DNA of 63,583 bases. Source: CBCYMI01 sp965183855. GTDB lineage: Bacteria > Pseudomonadota > Alphaproteobacteria > Caulobacterales > Maricaulaceae. Positions 17,967 to 27,568 of this stretch are shown here, piece after piece; positions within the stretch are counted from its first letter, which is position 1; every line of letters begins with the position of its first letter. Position numbers and translations under genes: made by a program. The notes under the pieces were generated by a model, which worked only from the letters and a program-made list of their open reading frames with translations, was not told the origin of the DNA and did no database searches. The DNA lies in contig CBCYMI010000037.1 in the NCBI GenBank assembly GCA_965183855.1, forward strand, positions 1 through 63,583, written 5' to 3'.

Positions 17967-19553
17967 ATGTTTGGTAAAAAGAAAAGCTCAACAGTTGAAT
18001 CCCCTGAGTTTATATCAAAAAATAAACCAGCACAGCCTGATGTAAAATCAAATCTACCCAAACCAGAGGAAACAAAACAATCCGCTGGAAATCAAACACA
18101 AACACCCAGCAAAAGTCAGATTCCACAATCATCAATCAAGGATTTACAAAAAACGGCTCAAAATGCAATCGAGACATTAAAACCATCTGGCCAGAAAGAA
18201 AAAACGAATACGAATTCAGATAACCAGAAAGCTGAAGAATTAAATAAAAACAATCAACAAAAAAGCTATGTTCGTAATGAAAACTTTTTTCGTACCAAAG
18301 CAATTATTTATAATGCGTTAATGGAAGCAATAGATGTTGGCACACTTGGTAAGCTTGATAATCATACGGTCAAACAACAATTAAAATCGGTTATTGCCGA
18401 GATTATTCATATAAAAAACATAAAAGCTTCTGTTTTGGAGCAAAATATTTATGTTGATGATATTTGTAATGATATATTGGGATATGGTCCTTTAGAGCCT
18501 TTGTTAGAACAGGATAATATCGCAGACATCATGGTCAATGGATATAGTTCCGTATTTATTGAAGTGAATGGTAAAATAGAAAAAACAGATGTTCGTTTTC
18601 GAAGCAATCAGCAATTAATGAATGTTTGTCAACGAATTGTTAATCAGGTAGGGCGTCGCGTAGACGAATCTTCTCCTATTTGCGATGCTCGTTTACTTGA
18701 TGGATCTCGTGTTAATGTCATTGCGCCTCCTTTGGCAATTGATGGTCCTACATTAACGATCAGAAAATTTCGGAAAGATAAACTGACAATCGATGAATTG
18801 GTTAGTTTTGGTTCAATCTCTCCTGAAGGAGCAAATGTCTTATCTATCATTGGAGCCTCACGTTGTAATGTCATTATTTCAGGAGGAACAGGATCTGGAA
18901 AAACAACCCTGTTAAACTGTATGACCAGTTTTATTGACAAAGGAGAACGGGTTATTACCTGCGAAGATGCTGCAGAATTACAATTACAACAACCTCATGT
19001 TGTAAGATTGGAAACACGTCCTCCAAACCTTGAAGGTAAGGGAAAAATTACAATGACAGATCTGGTTAAAAACTGTCTGAGAATGAGACCTGAACGTATT
19101 ATCGTTGGGGAAGTAAGAGGACGCGAGGCATTTGATTTATTACAGGCAATGAATACAGGGCATGACGGCTCTATGGGAACCTTGCATGCGAATAGTCCAA
19201 GAGAAGCCATTTCAAGAATTGAATCCATGATTACAATGGGAGGGTTTAGCCTACCCGTTAAAACCATACGTGAGATGATTGTTGGATCTGTAGATGTCAT
19301 TATACAAGCATCACGTCTACGGGATGGATCCAGAAGAATTACGCATATCACAGAAGTCATTGGTATGGAGGGTGAGGTTCCTGTAACACAGGATATTTTT
19401 ATCTATGATATTGAAGGTGAAGATGAGAATGGACGGATTAAAGGGAGCCATAGATCGACAGGAGTTGTAAGACCTAATTTTTGGGAACGCGCCAAATATT
19501 ATGGAATGGAAAAAGAGTTATCAAGAGCACTTGATCCAGGAGAGATCATATGA
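17967..19553 (+). CDS. cpaF: CpaF/TadA secretion ATPase
   Basis: The 528-residue hexameric motor ATPase of the tad pilus (type II/IV secretion ATPase, GspE/VirB11 family). Residues ~1-90 are a polar, low-complexity extension rich in Lys, Gln, Asn and Pro. An N-terminal domain (YGPLEPLLEQDNIADIMVNG) precedes the catalytic domain with Walker A GGTGSGKTT (~307-315), Walker B RIIVGEVRGREAFDLLQAM and the His box GTLHANSPREAI. All key residues are present, so the protein looks functional. It overlaps tadB by 4 bases (ATGA). Confidence 0.93.
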   Translation: MFGKKKSSTVESPEFISKNKPAQPDVKSNLPKPEETKQSAGNQTQTPSKSQIPQSSIKDLQKTAQNAIETLKPSGQKEKTNTNSDNQKAEELNKNNQQKSYVRNENFFRTKAIIYNALMEAIDVGTLGKLDNHTVKQQLKSVIAEIIHIKNIKASVLEQNIYVDDICNDILGYGPLEPLLEQDNIADIMVNGYSSVFIEVNGKIEKTDVRFRSNQQLMNVCQRIVNQVGRRVDESSPICDARLLDGSRVNVIAPPLAIDGPTLTIRKFRKDKLTIDELVSFGSISPEGANVLSIIGASRCNVIISGGTGSGKTTLLNCMTSFIDKGERVITCEDAAELQLQQPHVVRLETRPPNLEGKGKITMTDLVKNCLRMRPERIIVGEVRGREAFDLLQAMNTGHDGSMGTLHANSPREAISRIESMITMGGFSLPVKTIREMIVGSVDVIIQASRLRDGSRRITHITEVIGMEGEVPVTQDIFIYDIEGEDENGRIKGSHRSTGVVRPNFWERAKYYGMEKELSRALDPGEII

Positions 19554-20512
19554 GTATGCAATTAATCTTTAGCGTTATACTTGTTATTGGAATCATGATT
19601 GTTGTATTGGTAATGCTCGCAAACAATTCAAAAATTGCTGCAAAGCGAGCAAAGAAAATTGTCGGGTCTCAAAAAAATAAGACTCAGATAGCCTCTGATT
19701 TAAATACAACCATTACAAACTCTTTGAAAAATATTGAAAACATAGAAAGAAAACGACGTAAACACATGCTAAGTCTAGGAGGGCGCCTGGAACAGGCAGG
19801 GCTGAGCAAGCTAAATCCAATTTTGTTTATTTTCAGTTGTATTCTTTTAATGATTATTGCGGGTGCTGCTGGATATATGATTAAACAAATCTGGTGGATG
19901 GGACTCTTGACGGCGTTTATTGTCGGTATTGGATTTCCATTATGGCTGTTAAATTTTTTAAAACAAAAACATCAGAAGAAATTCATAACTGATTTTGTAT
20001 CTGCAGTTGAAATGATGGCAAGAGGTGTAAAATCAGGAACACCTTTGGAGGATGTAATCAGATCCATTAAAAATGATAGTGAAGATCCATTAAAAACAGA
20101 GTTCAGAATTTTGTTGGAAAATGAAAGCGTTGGTATTTCAATAGATGAAGGCTTCATGAAAATGTATGAACGCATACAGATATTGGAAATTAATTTACTT
20201 GCAACCATTTTATTTATTCAGAAAAAAACAGGGGGAAATCTGGTGGAAGCCCTGGAAGGACTTTCCACTGTGATGAGACAGCGTAGATTATTGGAAGAAA
20301 AAATGTCGGTTCTAAGTGCAGATGCTAAAAATTCTGCAAATGTTGCATCGATTGCGCCGATCGCTGTTTGTTTTCTCGTTGGTAAATTATCACCAGGATT
20401 CTTTGATATATTATTTTCAAAAACGGCGGGAAAATTAGTTTTGATTGTTTGTGTCCTTATGATTCTGGTAGGAAATATTGCTATTCGAAAAATGGCAAAA
20501 GTTAAATTTTAA
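19550..20512 (+). CDS. tadB: TadB inner-membrane pilus platform protein
   Basis: This 320-residue protein has a type II secretion F domain (about residues 145-270, including EMMARGVKSGTPLEDVI) between hydrophobic segments: one at the N-terminus, a pair at ~92-140 and two at the C-terminus. With TadC it forms the inner-membrane platform driven by CpaF. The start codon overlaps the cpaF stop by 4 bases, so translation is likely coupled. No lesions are seen. Confidence 0.88.
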   Translation: MSMQLIFSVILVIGIMIVVLVMLANNSKIAAKRAKKIVGSQKNKTQIASDLNTTITNSLKNIENIERKRRKHMLSLGGRLEQAGLSKLNPILFIFSCILLMIIAGAAGYMIKQIWWMGLLTAFIVGIGFPLWLLNFLKQKHQKKFITDFVSAVEMMARGVKSGTPLEDVIRSIKNDSEDPLKTEFRILLENESVGISIDEGFMKMYERIQILEINLLATILFIQKKTGGNLVEALEGLSTVMRQRRLLEEKMSVLSADAKNSANVASIAPIAVCFLVGKLSPGFFDILFSKTAGKLVLIVCVLMILVGNIAIRKMAKVKF

Positions 20513-20529
20513 ATGGATAAGTGTGAGAC

Positions 20530-21498
20530 ATGTTAGAATTATTAGTAAGTACAGAATTTTTATTTGCTTTGGCAGGCATTATTATTTCTTTTATTATTAT
20601 TTATTACATGCTGAAGCCATCATTTGGTGGAGATAAAATCAAAACCAGAATGAGCAATGTTATAAATCAAACAAATGCAATGCGTCTTGCAAGTCTTTCT
20701 GATATAGCAGATGATAAAATCCAGGATACATCAAAAAGTAAAATAAAAGATTTTATGGATAAATCAAACCTCATAAAATTTATAGAGGTTAAAGGAATTA
20801 GAAATAAAATGTTACAAGCGGGATATCGCAAACAAAGACATATATATAAATTTTATTTTTTTCGTATTACCATGCCTTTTGTCTTAGCTGGAATTGCACT
20901 TTTATATTTTGGCGGGCTAAATCCATTAAAAATGAGTGGAGCCATGATTTTATTGGTAACGCTTGTATTCGCCTTTTTAGGATATTATTCTCCCATTATC
21001 TATTTAAATAACCAGATTGATAAAAGATGTGCCGCAATTATGAAACTCTTCCCTGATGCTCTCGATTTGATTTTGATCAGTGTAGAAGCAGGAATGTCTT
21101 TGGAGGCAACATTTGATCTTGTTTCAAAAAGAATGGTTTCTTCATCTGTTGAATTGGCAGAAGAAATGGCTTTAACCAAAGCTGAACTTTCCTATATGGC
21201 TTCTCGAATAGAAGCATTTCAGAATTTATCAAAACGAATTAACCATCCGAGTGTGAAAGCAGTTGTTTCTGCATTTGTACAGACAGAAAAACTTGGAACT
21301 CCTTTAGGAAAAACCTTAAGAATTATGTCTCAGGAAATTCGTAAATTGCAGATGACAGAAATAGAAAAAAAAGGAGCAAGTCTACCATCTAAACTTGCTG
21401 TTCCAACCGTGTTGTTTTTCTTTCCTGTTATGACTTTATTAATTGGAACACCAACGATTTTTAAAATTCTGGATGCCTTAAAAGGAGGCAGTTTTTAG
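20530..21498 (+). CDS. tadC: TadC inner-membrane pilus platform protein
   Basis: A 322-residue paralogue of TadB with the same T2SSF domain (LFPDALDLILISVEAGMSLE begins it, ~176-195) and membrane segments near the N-terminus, at ~112-160 and at the C-terminus (VPTVLFFFPVMTLLIGTPTIF). It lies 17 bases after tadB. It is the last gene of this plus-strand tad operon: TadD lies beyond an IS relic on the opposite strand. Confidence 0.88.
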   Translation: MLELLVSTEFLFALAGIIISFIIIYYMLKPSFGGDKIKTRMSNVINQTNAMRLASLSDIADDKIQDTSKSKIKDFMDKSNLIKFIEVKGIRNKMLQAGYRKQRHIYKFYFFRITMPFVLAGIALLYFGGLNPLKMSGAMILLVTLVFAFLGYYSPIIYLNNQIDKRCAAIMKLFPDALDLILISVEAGMSLEATFDLVSKRMVSSSVELAEEMALTKAELSYMASRIEAFQNLSKRINHPSVKAVVSAFVQTEKLGTPLGKTLRIMSQEIRKLQMTEIEKKGASLPSKLAVPTVLFFFPVMTLLIGTPTIFKILDALKGGSF

Positions 21499-21775
21499 AA
21501 AGCCTGCTTTTCTAATCATTTAAATTGCCTTTATCTTTAAAACAATTCTCTATAGTTTGGTAAGAATATTTAGCTATGAAAATGGTAAATATATTTGTTT
21601 CTAAATGGAAAGCTGGATAGCCTAAAAGAGCATTTTAAATGAGAAACTAAAAAATAGATTATTTGTATAAAGTTTTGAGGATTCAATAGATTTTTCAGGA
21701 ATTTTAATAGATGGTGTGTTTTGTCACATCATAATTTGAGCTGTTTTAATTGCAGTTAAGTGTTCCACAATGAAA

Positions 21776-22290
21776 TTATCTAACCTCAGATTCTTTTACA
21801 AATAAGAAGAATTGGTTTTGAACGATTCTCTTATCTTTTCCAAGCGGTATATTTTCCAAGCGCGCTTTTAGCTTAAACCAGAAATTCTCAATACCGTTTA
21901 TGTCGAAATGTTTTTTCCAGGGAAAATAGAGCATATGATGAATGCGATAGGGATGGAACCTTGTGATATTTAGAGGAATTATAAGGCGTATCATTCATAG
22001 AATGGTGATGAAATCTTGCGATATCAAAGGCATATGATAAGTGTTGATTTTAATATATAGCCATTGCTATAACCAAGGCTGTCCACTCGTATTTTTTAGC
22101 AAAGGATTGGTATCAGATATTGTTTTTGATATCTGAATAAAGCTTTATATAAATCTTCCTTTCAGGTTTGAGAACACCAAATATAATCATTTTTCTGTCA
22201 TATTTCTGCTATGTTTTTGTCCATGCTATCAGAATAAAGCTGGTCAATCTCCAGCTGCTTATCAGCGTATCTTTTTTGTTTTGTCAATCA
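21776..22290 (-). mobile_element. Decayed IS1595 (ISXO2-like) transposase relic
   Basis: Read on the minus strand, broken frames give a consistent series of ISXO2-type DDE transposase fragments: LEIDQLYSDSMDKN (first Asp region, ~22215-22254), IIFGVLKPERKIYIKLY, VDSLGYSNGYI (second Asp region in shifted frame), then INGIENFWFKLKARL and FLFVKESEVR near 21780-21900. The last pair matches the family's INGIESFW...KR and FYLHLKECEFR block. Several stops and frameshifts separate the pieces. No terminal inverted repeats or target duplication could be identified. The flanks (21499-21775 and 22291-22643) are AT-rich and show no other supportable gene. Confidence 0.7.
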
Positions 22291-22643
22291 AGGTGAGCTG
22301 TTCTTAATTATTTGTTTTACTGTAAGAATTGTGTGACATGATTTATTGGGTTGATGCTTGCTATATTTGTAGAGAGCAAGCCTGTAACTTCAAATATGAA
22401 GAATGTAAATAAACGGGTTTATCTTGTAAGTATATATTTAAATCTTAACCATCAAAGAAATTTAAAAAACCAGGCTTTATCATTCGTCTTTGTAAATTCT
22501 TTCTATTTATTTCTTGTGAATTTAAGGGTGTGATTCTTTTTTTATTTTAGAATACAGATCAATATTCAAAACATTCCTATAATAATAAATTAGATCATTT
22601 ATAAATGAATTTAATATTGGATTAAATCTTCTTTACTTTTTTT

Positions 22644-23672
22644 TCAGAAAGACTTTCTAAGTTTGAATTTTTTTTTGGGTGTTTTTACAGTTTTGGAAGA
22701 TTGCTTTATTTGCTGTTTTTTTAGGCTATCAGAATCAAGCTCTGCTCGTATATCAGATGTCTTTTCTGGTATTATTGTTAACCGACCTGGCTGTTGTGTC
22801 ATTTTATCATTCTGGATATTCTGAAATGAAGGTTTTGAATGATGAAATGAATTTGCCAATTGTTCAGAAGTTTTGGAAGAATTCTTCTGTTGTTTTGAAG
22901 AGGTTGGATGCTCAATCATGCTTTTAATATAATTAATATTGCTTTCAACTTCATCTTGGGACCATTCCTGACCACTCCATTGTTTTGCTTCTTCATATTT
23001 TCCCTGTAACGCCAAGGAAAGAAAAAGATTATGTTTTGTTTTTGAATTAACCTCGTTTTGTTGAACTGCTTTTTTAAGATAATATTCTGCCTGTTGAGGT
23101 TCTCCTGACAGGATATAACTATATCCAAGATTAGATAAAACCATTGAGTTATCTGGGGATAGACTAAGTGCTTTTTGATAATAATATCTGGATTGTTTAT
23201 ACTGTTTTAATCGATCATAACAAATCGCAGATAAAACCAATCCTTTTTGATGGTTTTGGTTGTTTTGTAAAAGTCTTTCAAGTGCTTTAAGAGCATTTTC
23301 TGGTTTATTGAGTTTTAGTGCGGAAATGGCAAATGCAATCATTAATTTTTGATTGTCAGGATGAAGCGTTAAGGATTGGTCTGCGATAATGAGAGCCCGT
23401 TCTGGCTTGCCTATTTTTTGCATAATTTTTACCAGTTTCATTGACGCTTCAAGGTCTGAGGGATTTTTCTCAATTTCTTTTGCCCAAAAGGCAGCTTGTA
23501 CCAATATATCGCTTCGCTCAATTGCCATTCTTTCTTCCGTGCTGGCAGGCAAATGATCAATAGTATTAAGATCTTTTGTTAATGCTTTTTCTCGTTTTGT
23601 AAGACTGACACATCCCATAAAGGGTAGGATCATCATTAAGGTCAGAATCAAAACAAGCCTTGAAGATATCAT
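22644..23672 (-). CDS. tadD: TadD-like TPR lipoprotein
   Basis: A 342-residue protein from ATG 23672, chosen because GGGAGAG sits just upstream; an in-frame start 33 bases earlier is less likely. A lipoprotein signal (LILTLMMILPFMGC, lipid Cys21) is followed by tetratricopeptide-like repeats (for example NHQKGLVLSAICYDRLKQY, MVLSNLGYSYILSGEPQQAE). The last ~100 residues are Ser/Gln/Lys-rich and disordered. TadD proteins help assemble or localise the pilus secretin. It converges on tadC from the opposite strand, with the IS relic between them, so it has its own promoter; the insertion may have come with a rearrangement of the operon. Confidence 0.78.
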   Translation of the reverse strand: MISSRLVLILTLMMILPFMGCVSLTKREKALTKDLNTIDHLPASTEERMAIERSDILVQAAFWAKEIEKNPSDLEASMKLVKIMQKIGKPERALIIADQSLTLHPDNQKLMIAFAISALKLNKPENALKALERLLQNNQNHQKGLVLSAICYDRLKQYKQSRYYYQKALSLSPDNSMVLSNLGYSYILSGEPQQAEYYLKKAVQQNEVNSKTKHNLFLSLALQGKYEEAKQWSGQEWSQDEVESNINYIKSMIEHPTSSKQQKNSSKTSEQLANSFHHSKPSFQNIQNDKMTQQPGRLTIIPEKTSDIRAELDSDSLKKQQIKQSSKTVKTPKKKFKLRKSF

Positions 23673-23762
23673 TCGTCTCTCCCATTTGTTTTTACAAAAT
23701 TGCATACTAGGTATAAATATTTTGTTAATAATAATAAAAATATATCTAAACTCTTGTTAGAG

Positions 23763-23864
23763 TTAAAAATAGCATAAAGGGGTTGAATCTTGGTCTTTAT
23801 TGTTCATAAACTATCTATAAGCCATGGATCAAAATCTGGTTGAATTTAAAGAGAGGTTATATAG
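23763..23864 (+). promoter_or_regulatory. Leader of the aminopeptidase gene with the AAAAATAGCATAA motif
   Basis: TTAAAAATAGCATAA at 23763-23777 is the same string found upstream of both adhesin copies (1126-1140 and, with one change, 2765-2779). It sits ~90 bases before the start at 23865, which is preceded by AGAGAGG. A shared promoter or operator is possible but not proven. Confidence 0.3.
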
Positions 23865-25266
23865 ATGGAAGAGGTAGCAAGATTATTTACAACTCATCGT
23901 GAATCATCAATACCAATTAATGCTTTGTATGAACAAGATACAGAGGCTTTTTTCCAACACCGTTCAAAAAGACTCAAAATCCATGCAGAGAATATGAATT
24001 TTTCAGGAAAAGAAAATCAGATTTTAATTATTCCGCTTCCTGATGGTAAAAATAGAGCGCATATTATTTGGGCTTGGTAGGAAAAAAAACGCACGTTTGT
24101 TTGGGTGTTTATCTAAAAAATTACCTGCGGGTTTATACCGCATATCAAGTGCTCCTGAAGAATTTCAATTTACTGAGATTGCTCTTTTTTGGGGGTTAGG
24201 TCTTTATAGATTTTCAACCTATCTTCAAAAGACCTCATCAAATGAAAAACCTTGCTTAGTATTACCAGAGACAATAAATCAAACAGAAATTATACAATTG
24301 GTTCATGCAGGGTTTTGGGTGCGAGATTTAATTAATATGCCAGGAAATGATTTAGGACCTAAAAAATTGGCAATGACGGTTAAAGAACTTGCAAATAAAT
24401 ATCAGGCAAAAACAGAAATCATTAAGGAAAAAACTCTCCAAAGAGAATACCCACTCATTCATGCTGTCGGAAAAGCTTCAGATGAAATGCCAAGATTGGT
24501 TAAAATGGAATGGTCTGGAAATGGTGATGCAGAAATTATTCTTATTGGTAAGGGTGTGTGTTTTGATAGCGGAGGAGTGGATTTAAAATCAGCACATGGT
24601 ATGCGGATGATGAAAAAGGATATGGGTGGGGCTGCACATGCAATGGCTTTAGCCTATCTTATTATGGATTCAAAATTAGATGTTAAGATAAAACTATTCA
24701 TCCCTTGTGTTGAAAATGCTGTTTCTGGTTCTGCCTTTCGACCAGGAGATATTATTAAAAGCAGAAAAGGAATCCAGGTAGAAATTGATAATACAGATGC
24801 CGAAGGACGTTTGATTCTAGCAGATTGTCTTGCAGAGGCTTCTGAACAAAAGCCAGATCTTGTTATTGATTTTGCAACTCTAACAGGAGCCGCACGAATT
24901 GCTTTAGGACCGTCTCTTTCTCCTTATTTTACAAATCGAGATCATTTAGCACACCAATTAGAACAATCCGCAGATCTGATGAATGACCCTGTTTGGAGGC
25001 TTCCTTTATGGTCTGAATATAATCATTATCTGAAAACAAACATTGCAGATATTAAAAATTCGGATTCTTCAGGAATGGCTGGCTCTATTACGGCAGCATT
25101 GTTTTTACAACGATTTATAGAAGAAGATATTCCATGGATTCATTTTGATATTTATGGATGGAACCTAACGGATAAACCTGCAAGTCCAAAAGGTGGAGAG
25201 GTTATGGCATTATTCTCAGTCTATCATATGATTAAATCCCTATATGCTTCTAAAAAAACAGCTTGA
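23865..25266 (+). pseudogene. M17 leucyl aminopeptidase, frameshifted near the N-terminus
   Basis: The N-terminal part (23865-24080) and the rest (open from about 24043 to 25266) lie in different frames; the break is near 24069-24075 in TTTGGGCTTGGTAGG. A one-base loss or two-base gain there joins them into one M17 aminopeptidase of ~466 residues. The catalytic domain is complete: GKGVCFDSGGVDLKS, MMKKDMGGAAHA, PCVENAVSG and the signature NTDAEGRLILAD. M17 enzymes are cytoplasmic metal-dependent exopeptidases. The next gene is an NlpC/P60 hydrolase, a pairing seen in other alphaproteobacteria and suggestive of peptide salvage, perhaps from peptidoglycan. The part after the break could still be made from ATG 24043, keeping the whole catalytic domain but losing most of the N-terminal domain. 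Confidence 0.85.
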
Positions 25267-25385
25267 TTTATATTATAAAATACATCGTGATTAATAGAAC
25301 AAGGTGTCAAAATATTTATGATATATACCCCTTATAAAATTGGATGACATGATAGGTTCAAAATGATTTGAAAGAAGGTGTTATA

Positions 25386-26267
25386 GTGACAGATTTTTGG
25401 TGGAAAAATCTAAAAAATAACCAGGTTTTGGTTTCCAATTCTGATTTAAAACAATCTCATAAGAAATTTAGAACAGAAAAACATGGTGCAGTTAAATATT
25501 ACCCAGATGGAAAAATAGTACGATGTGTTTCTCCTTCGGCGGGTATTTTTAAAGAAGCAGAAATTAATCAGGGATTAGAAGATCAAATATTGTTTGGAGA
25601 CTTGTTTACAGTTTATCAATCAACAAAAAATTGGGTATGGGGACAGTCACAAACCGATGGGTATACAGGATATGTCCAAGCTGAAAAAACAGAATCTAGC
25701 CAAAATTTTATTCCGAATGCATTTGTGTGTGTTCCAAGGGCTCTCATTTATCGAGAACCTGATTTTAAAACTTATCCAAAAACAATATTAGCTTTAAATG
25801 CCAAACTTGAAACAGGTGTTAGAAAAGGATGTTTTATAGAGGTTAAAACCTTGGGTTGGATTCCTGAAATACATATTCGTTCATTAGGATGTTTTTTGGA
25901 AGATTATGTAGATTTAGCTAAAAAAATGATAGGATTTCCTTATTTTTGGGGAGGAAAAGATCAGTTAGGATATGATTGCTCTGGATTTGTACAAATGATT
26001 CTTGAGGCGTGTGGTATTTTTGTATTGAGAAATTCATCTCAGCAACAGGTTAGTATTGGATATTCTATTCCTCTCAAACCAGATTTTTCAAATCTAAAAC
26101 GTGGTGATTTTGTTTTCTGGAAAGGACATGTAGGTATGATGCTAGATCCAAAGACATTCATTCATGCGAATGCATATCATATGTCAATTGCAATTGAGCC
26201 TTTTATACAAGCAAAACAACGGATTCAAAATATTGAAGGGGATGTGTTACAGATCAGACGACTTTAA
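25386..26267 (+). CDS. NlpC/P60-family cell-wall peptidase with SH3-like domains
   Basis: The 293-residue start is taken as GTG 25386 because AAGAAGG lies seven bases upstream. The N-terminal ~170 residues contain two SH3b-like segments (FGDLFTVYQSTKNWVWGQSQ, TLGWIPEIHI). The C-terminal ~115 residues are an NlpC/P60 domain with the catalytic Cys198 in YDCSGFVQ, His248 in GHVGMM and a third polar residue at IHAN. This matches the dipeptidyl-peptidase VI-type C40 enzymes that cut gamma-D-Glu-diamino acid bonds in muropeptides. There is no signal peptide, so cytoplasmic peptidoglycan-peptide recycling is likely. It lies 119 bases after the aminopeptidase and is intact. Confidence 0.87.
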   Translation: MTDFWWKNLKNNQVLVSNSDLKQSHKKFRTEKHGAVKYYPDGKIVRCVSPSAGIFKEAEINQGLEDQILFGDLFTVYQSTKNWVWGQSQTDGYTGYVQAEKTESSQNFIPNAFVCVPRALIYREPDFKTYPKTILALNAKLETGVRKGCFIEVKTLGWIPEIHIRSLGCFLEDYVDLAKKMIGFPYFWGGKDQLGYDCSGFVQMILEACGIFVLRNSSQQQVSIGYSIPLKPDFSNLKRGDFVFWKGHVGMMLDPKTFIHANAYHMSIAIEPFIQAKQRIQNIEGDVLQIRRL

Positions 26268-26504
26268 GAGATTTGGTTTGAAATTCATATAAATATTTGA
26301 TCCTTTTAAAAGATAAAAATTGCTTTAATATCTGCTTTTATCCAGATGAAACAAGGATTAGGATAGATATACAGGATAGGCATTTTTATTCTGTGTTTCG
26401 GTATTTTAAAAATTCTGATTTAAAACCAGGCTCTATTTAAAAAAATAGCTTATAGGTCTATATGATGATTATTTTTATTGATTGCTTCTATGATTTAAGC
26501 CAGA

Positions 26505-27300
26505 TCATTCTTCATGCTTTTTAGGAGGTGAGACGCTGCCTGCAAGAATGCCACCATCAATTGTCAGCTCTATACCAGTTATATATTTAGACTCATCAGA
26601 CCCTAAATAAAGCATAGCATTTGCCACATCCAGTGGGTGACCATACTCCTTAAAGGAATGTTATTTGTAATGGTTTTTATTGTCTTTTGTTGCAGCACTT
26701 CATCTTGTCTAGGCATTGGATCCAACATTGGAGTTAAAATGGCACCAGGATGTAATGAATTGCAACGAATCTTATAATCTTTCATGATAGGCAACCGTCT
26801 TTGTATGGTTACGAATAGCTGCCTTACTGGAAGCATAAGCGCTTGCTCTAGGGATGCCAACAATACCAGATCTGGAAGACATATTGATAATTGATCCATC
26901 ATGCTGTTTCATAAGAGAAATTCCATATTTGCACCCTAAAAACACACCATCTAGGTTAACTCTGTGTATTTGGTACCAAGAATCAAGACTGATATGTTCT
27001 GGATCTTGGGAACCTAAATCTTCATTAACTCCCGTAATTCCTGCATTATTAAATAAAATATCCAATCTTCCAAATTTATTTTTGATAGCAGTTATAATCT
27101 GTTACCAATCGGATTGACTGGAAACATCAAGGCGATAGAATATAGCTTCGATGCTATCTGCTAATGCTTTGCCTTGATCAATTAGGATGTCTGTTACAAT
27201 AACATGTGCACCTTTAGCGCTCAATAAGCGCGCGGTTTCTGCGCCAATCCCACGATTGCTACCTGTAATTAATGCGAGCTTATCTTGTGTTCGTGCTATA
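26505..27300 (-). pseudogene. Short-chain dehydrogenase/reductase relic
   Basis: Reading on the minus strand gives a classical SDR in pieces: LALITGSNRGIGAETARLL (cofactor loop), DILFNNAGITG (NNAG motif), INMSSRSGIVG, then ASAYASSKAAI (Tyr-x-x-x-Lys), NSLHPGAILTPML and, at the end, YITGIELTIDGGILAG. Lesions are TAA at 27102-27104 where a Trp-Gln pair is expected, a frameshift near 26790 and another near 26645. No ATG is present at the expected start; ATA at 27298-27300 may be the mutated start. Substrate cannot be told. The ~235 bases before it (26268-26504) hold nothing recognisable. Confidence 0.85.
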
Positions 27301-27428
27301 TTATTGTCTCTAAAAATTATATAGATTCAAAATTGTTTATATCGCGTAATATAATCTGGTTTAGAATTCTTGGTAACCAGATTATTTAAACGCCTGAAAT
27401 AAGCATATCCGAACAAGATTGTGCAATT

Positions 27429-27462
27429 AATAACAGGATAAAGGCGTCTTTACCCTGTTATT
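27429..27462. terminator. Intergenic stem-loop between cytochrome c and the SDR relic
   Basis: A near-perfect inverted repeat: AATAACAGG-A-TAAAG, loop GCGT, CTTTA-C-CCTGTTATT. It lies ~107 bases downstream of the cytochrome c stop (minus strand). There is no long T run on either strand, so it may be a weak terminator or an RNA-stabilising hairpin. Confidence 0.4.
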
Positions 27463-27568
27463 TAAGTAGAATTGATTCTTTCTGAAAAAAGATGGGCTCT
27501 TCTCGTATGTCAAGTTTTTTAATTGTTTTCTTATAGACTTTAATTCAAAACCCAAGAAAGAGGCGTTT

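Noticed and set aside
22351..22533. Possible 60-residue gene
   Set aside because: Low-complexity AT-rich translation, no ribosome-binding site, no recognisable family, next to an IS relic.
22679..22927. Plus-strand frame opposite tadD
   Set aside because: Antisense to the C-terminal part of tadD, which has clear TPR-lipoprotein features.
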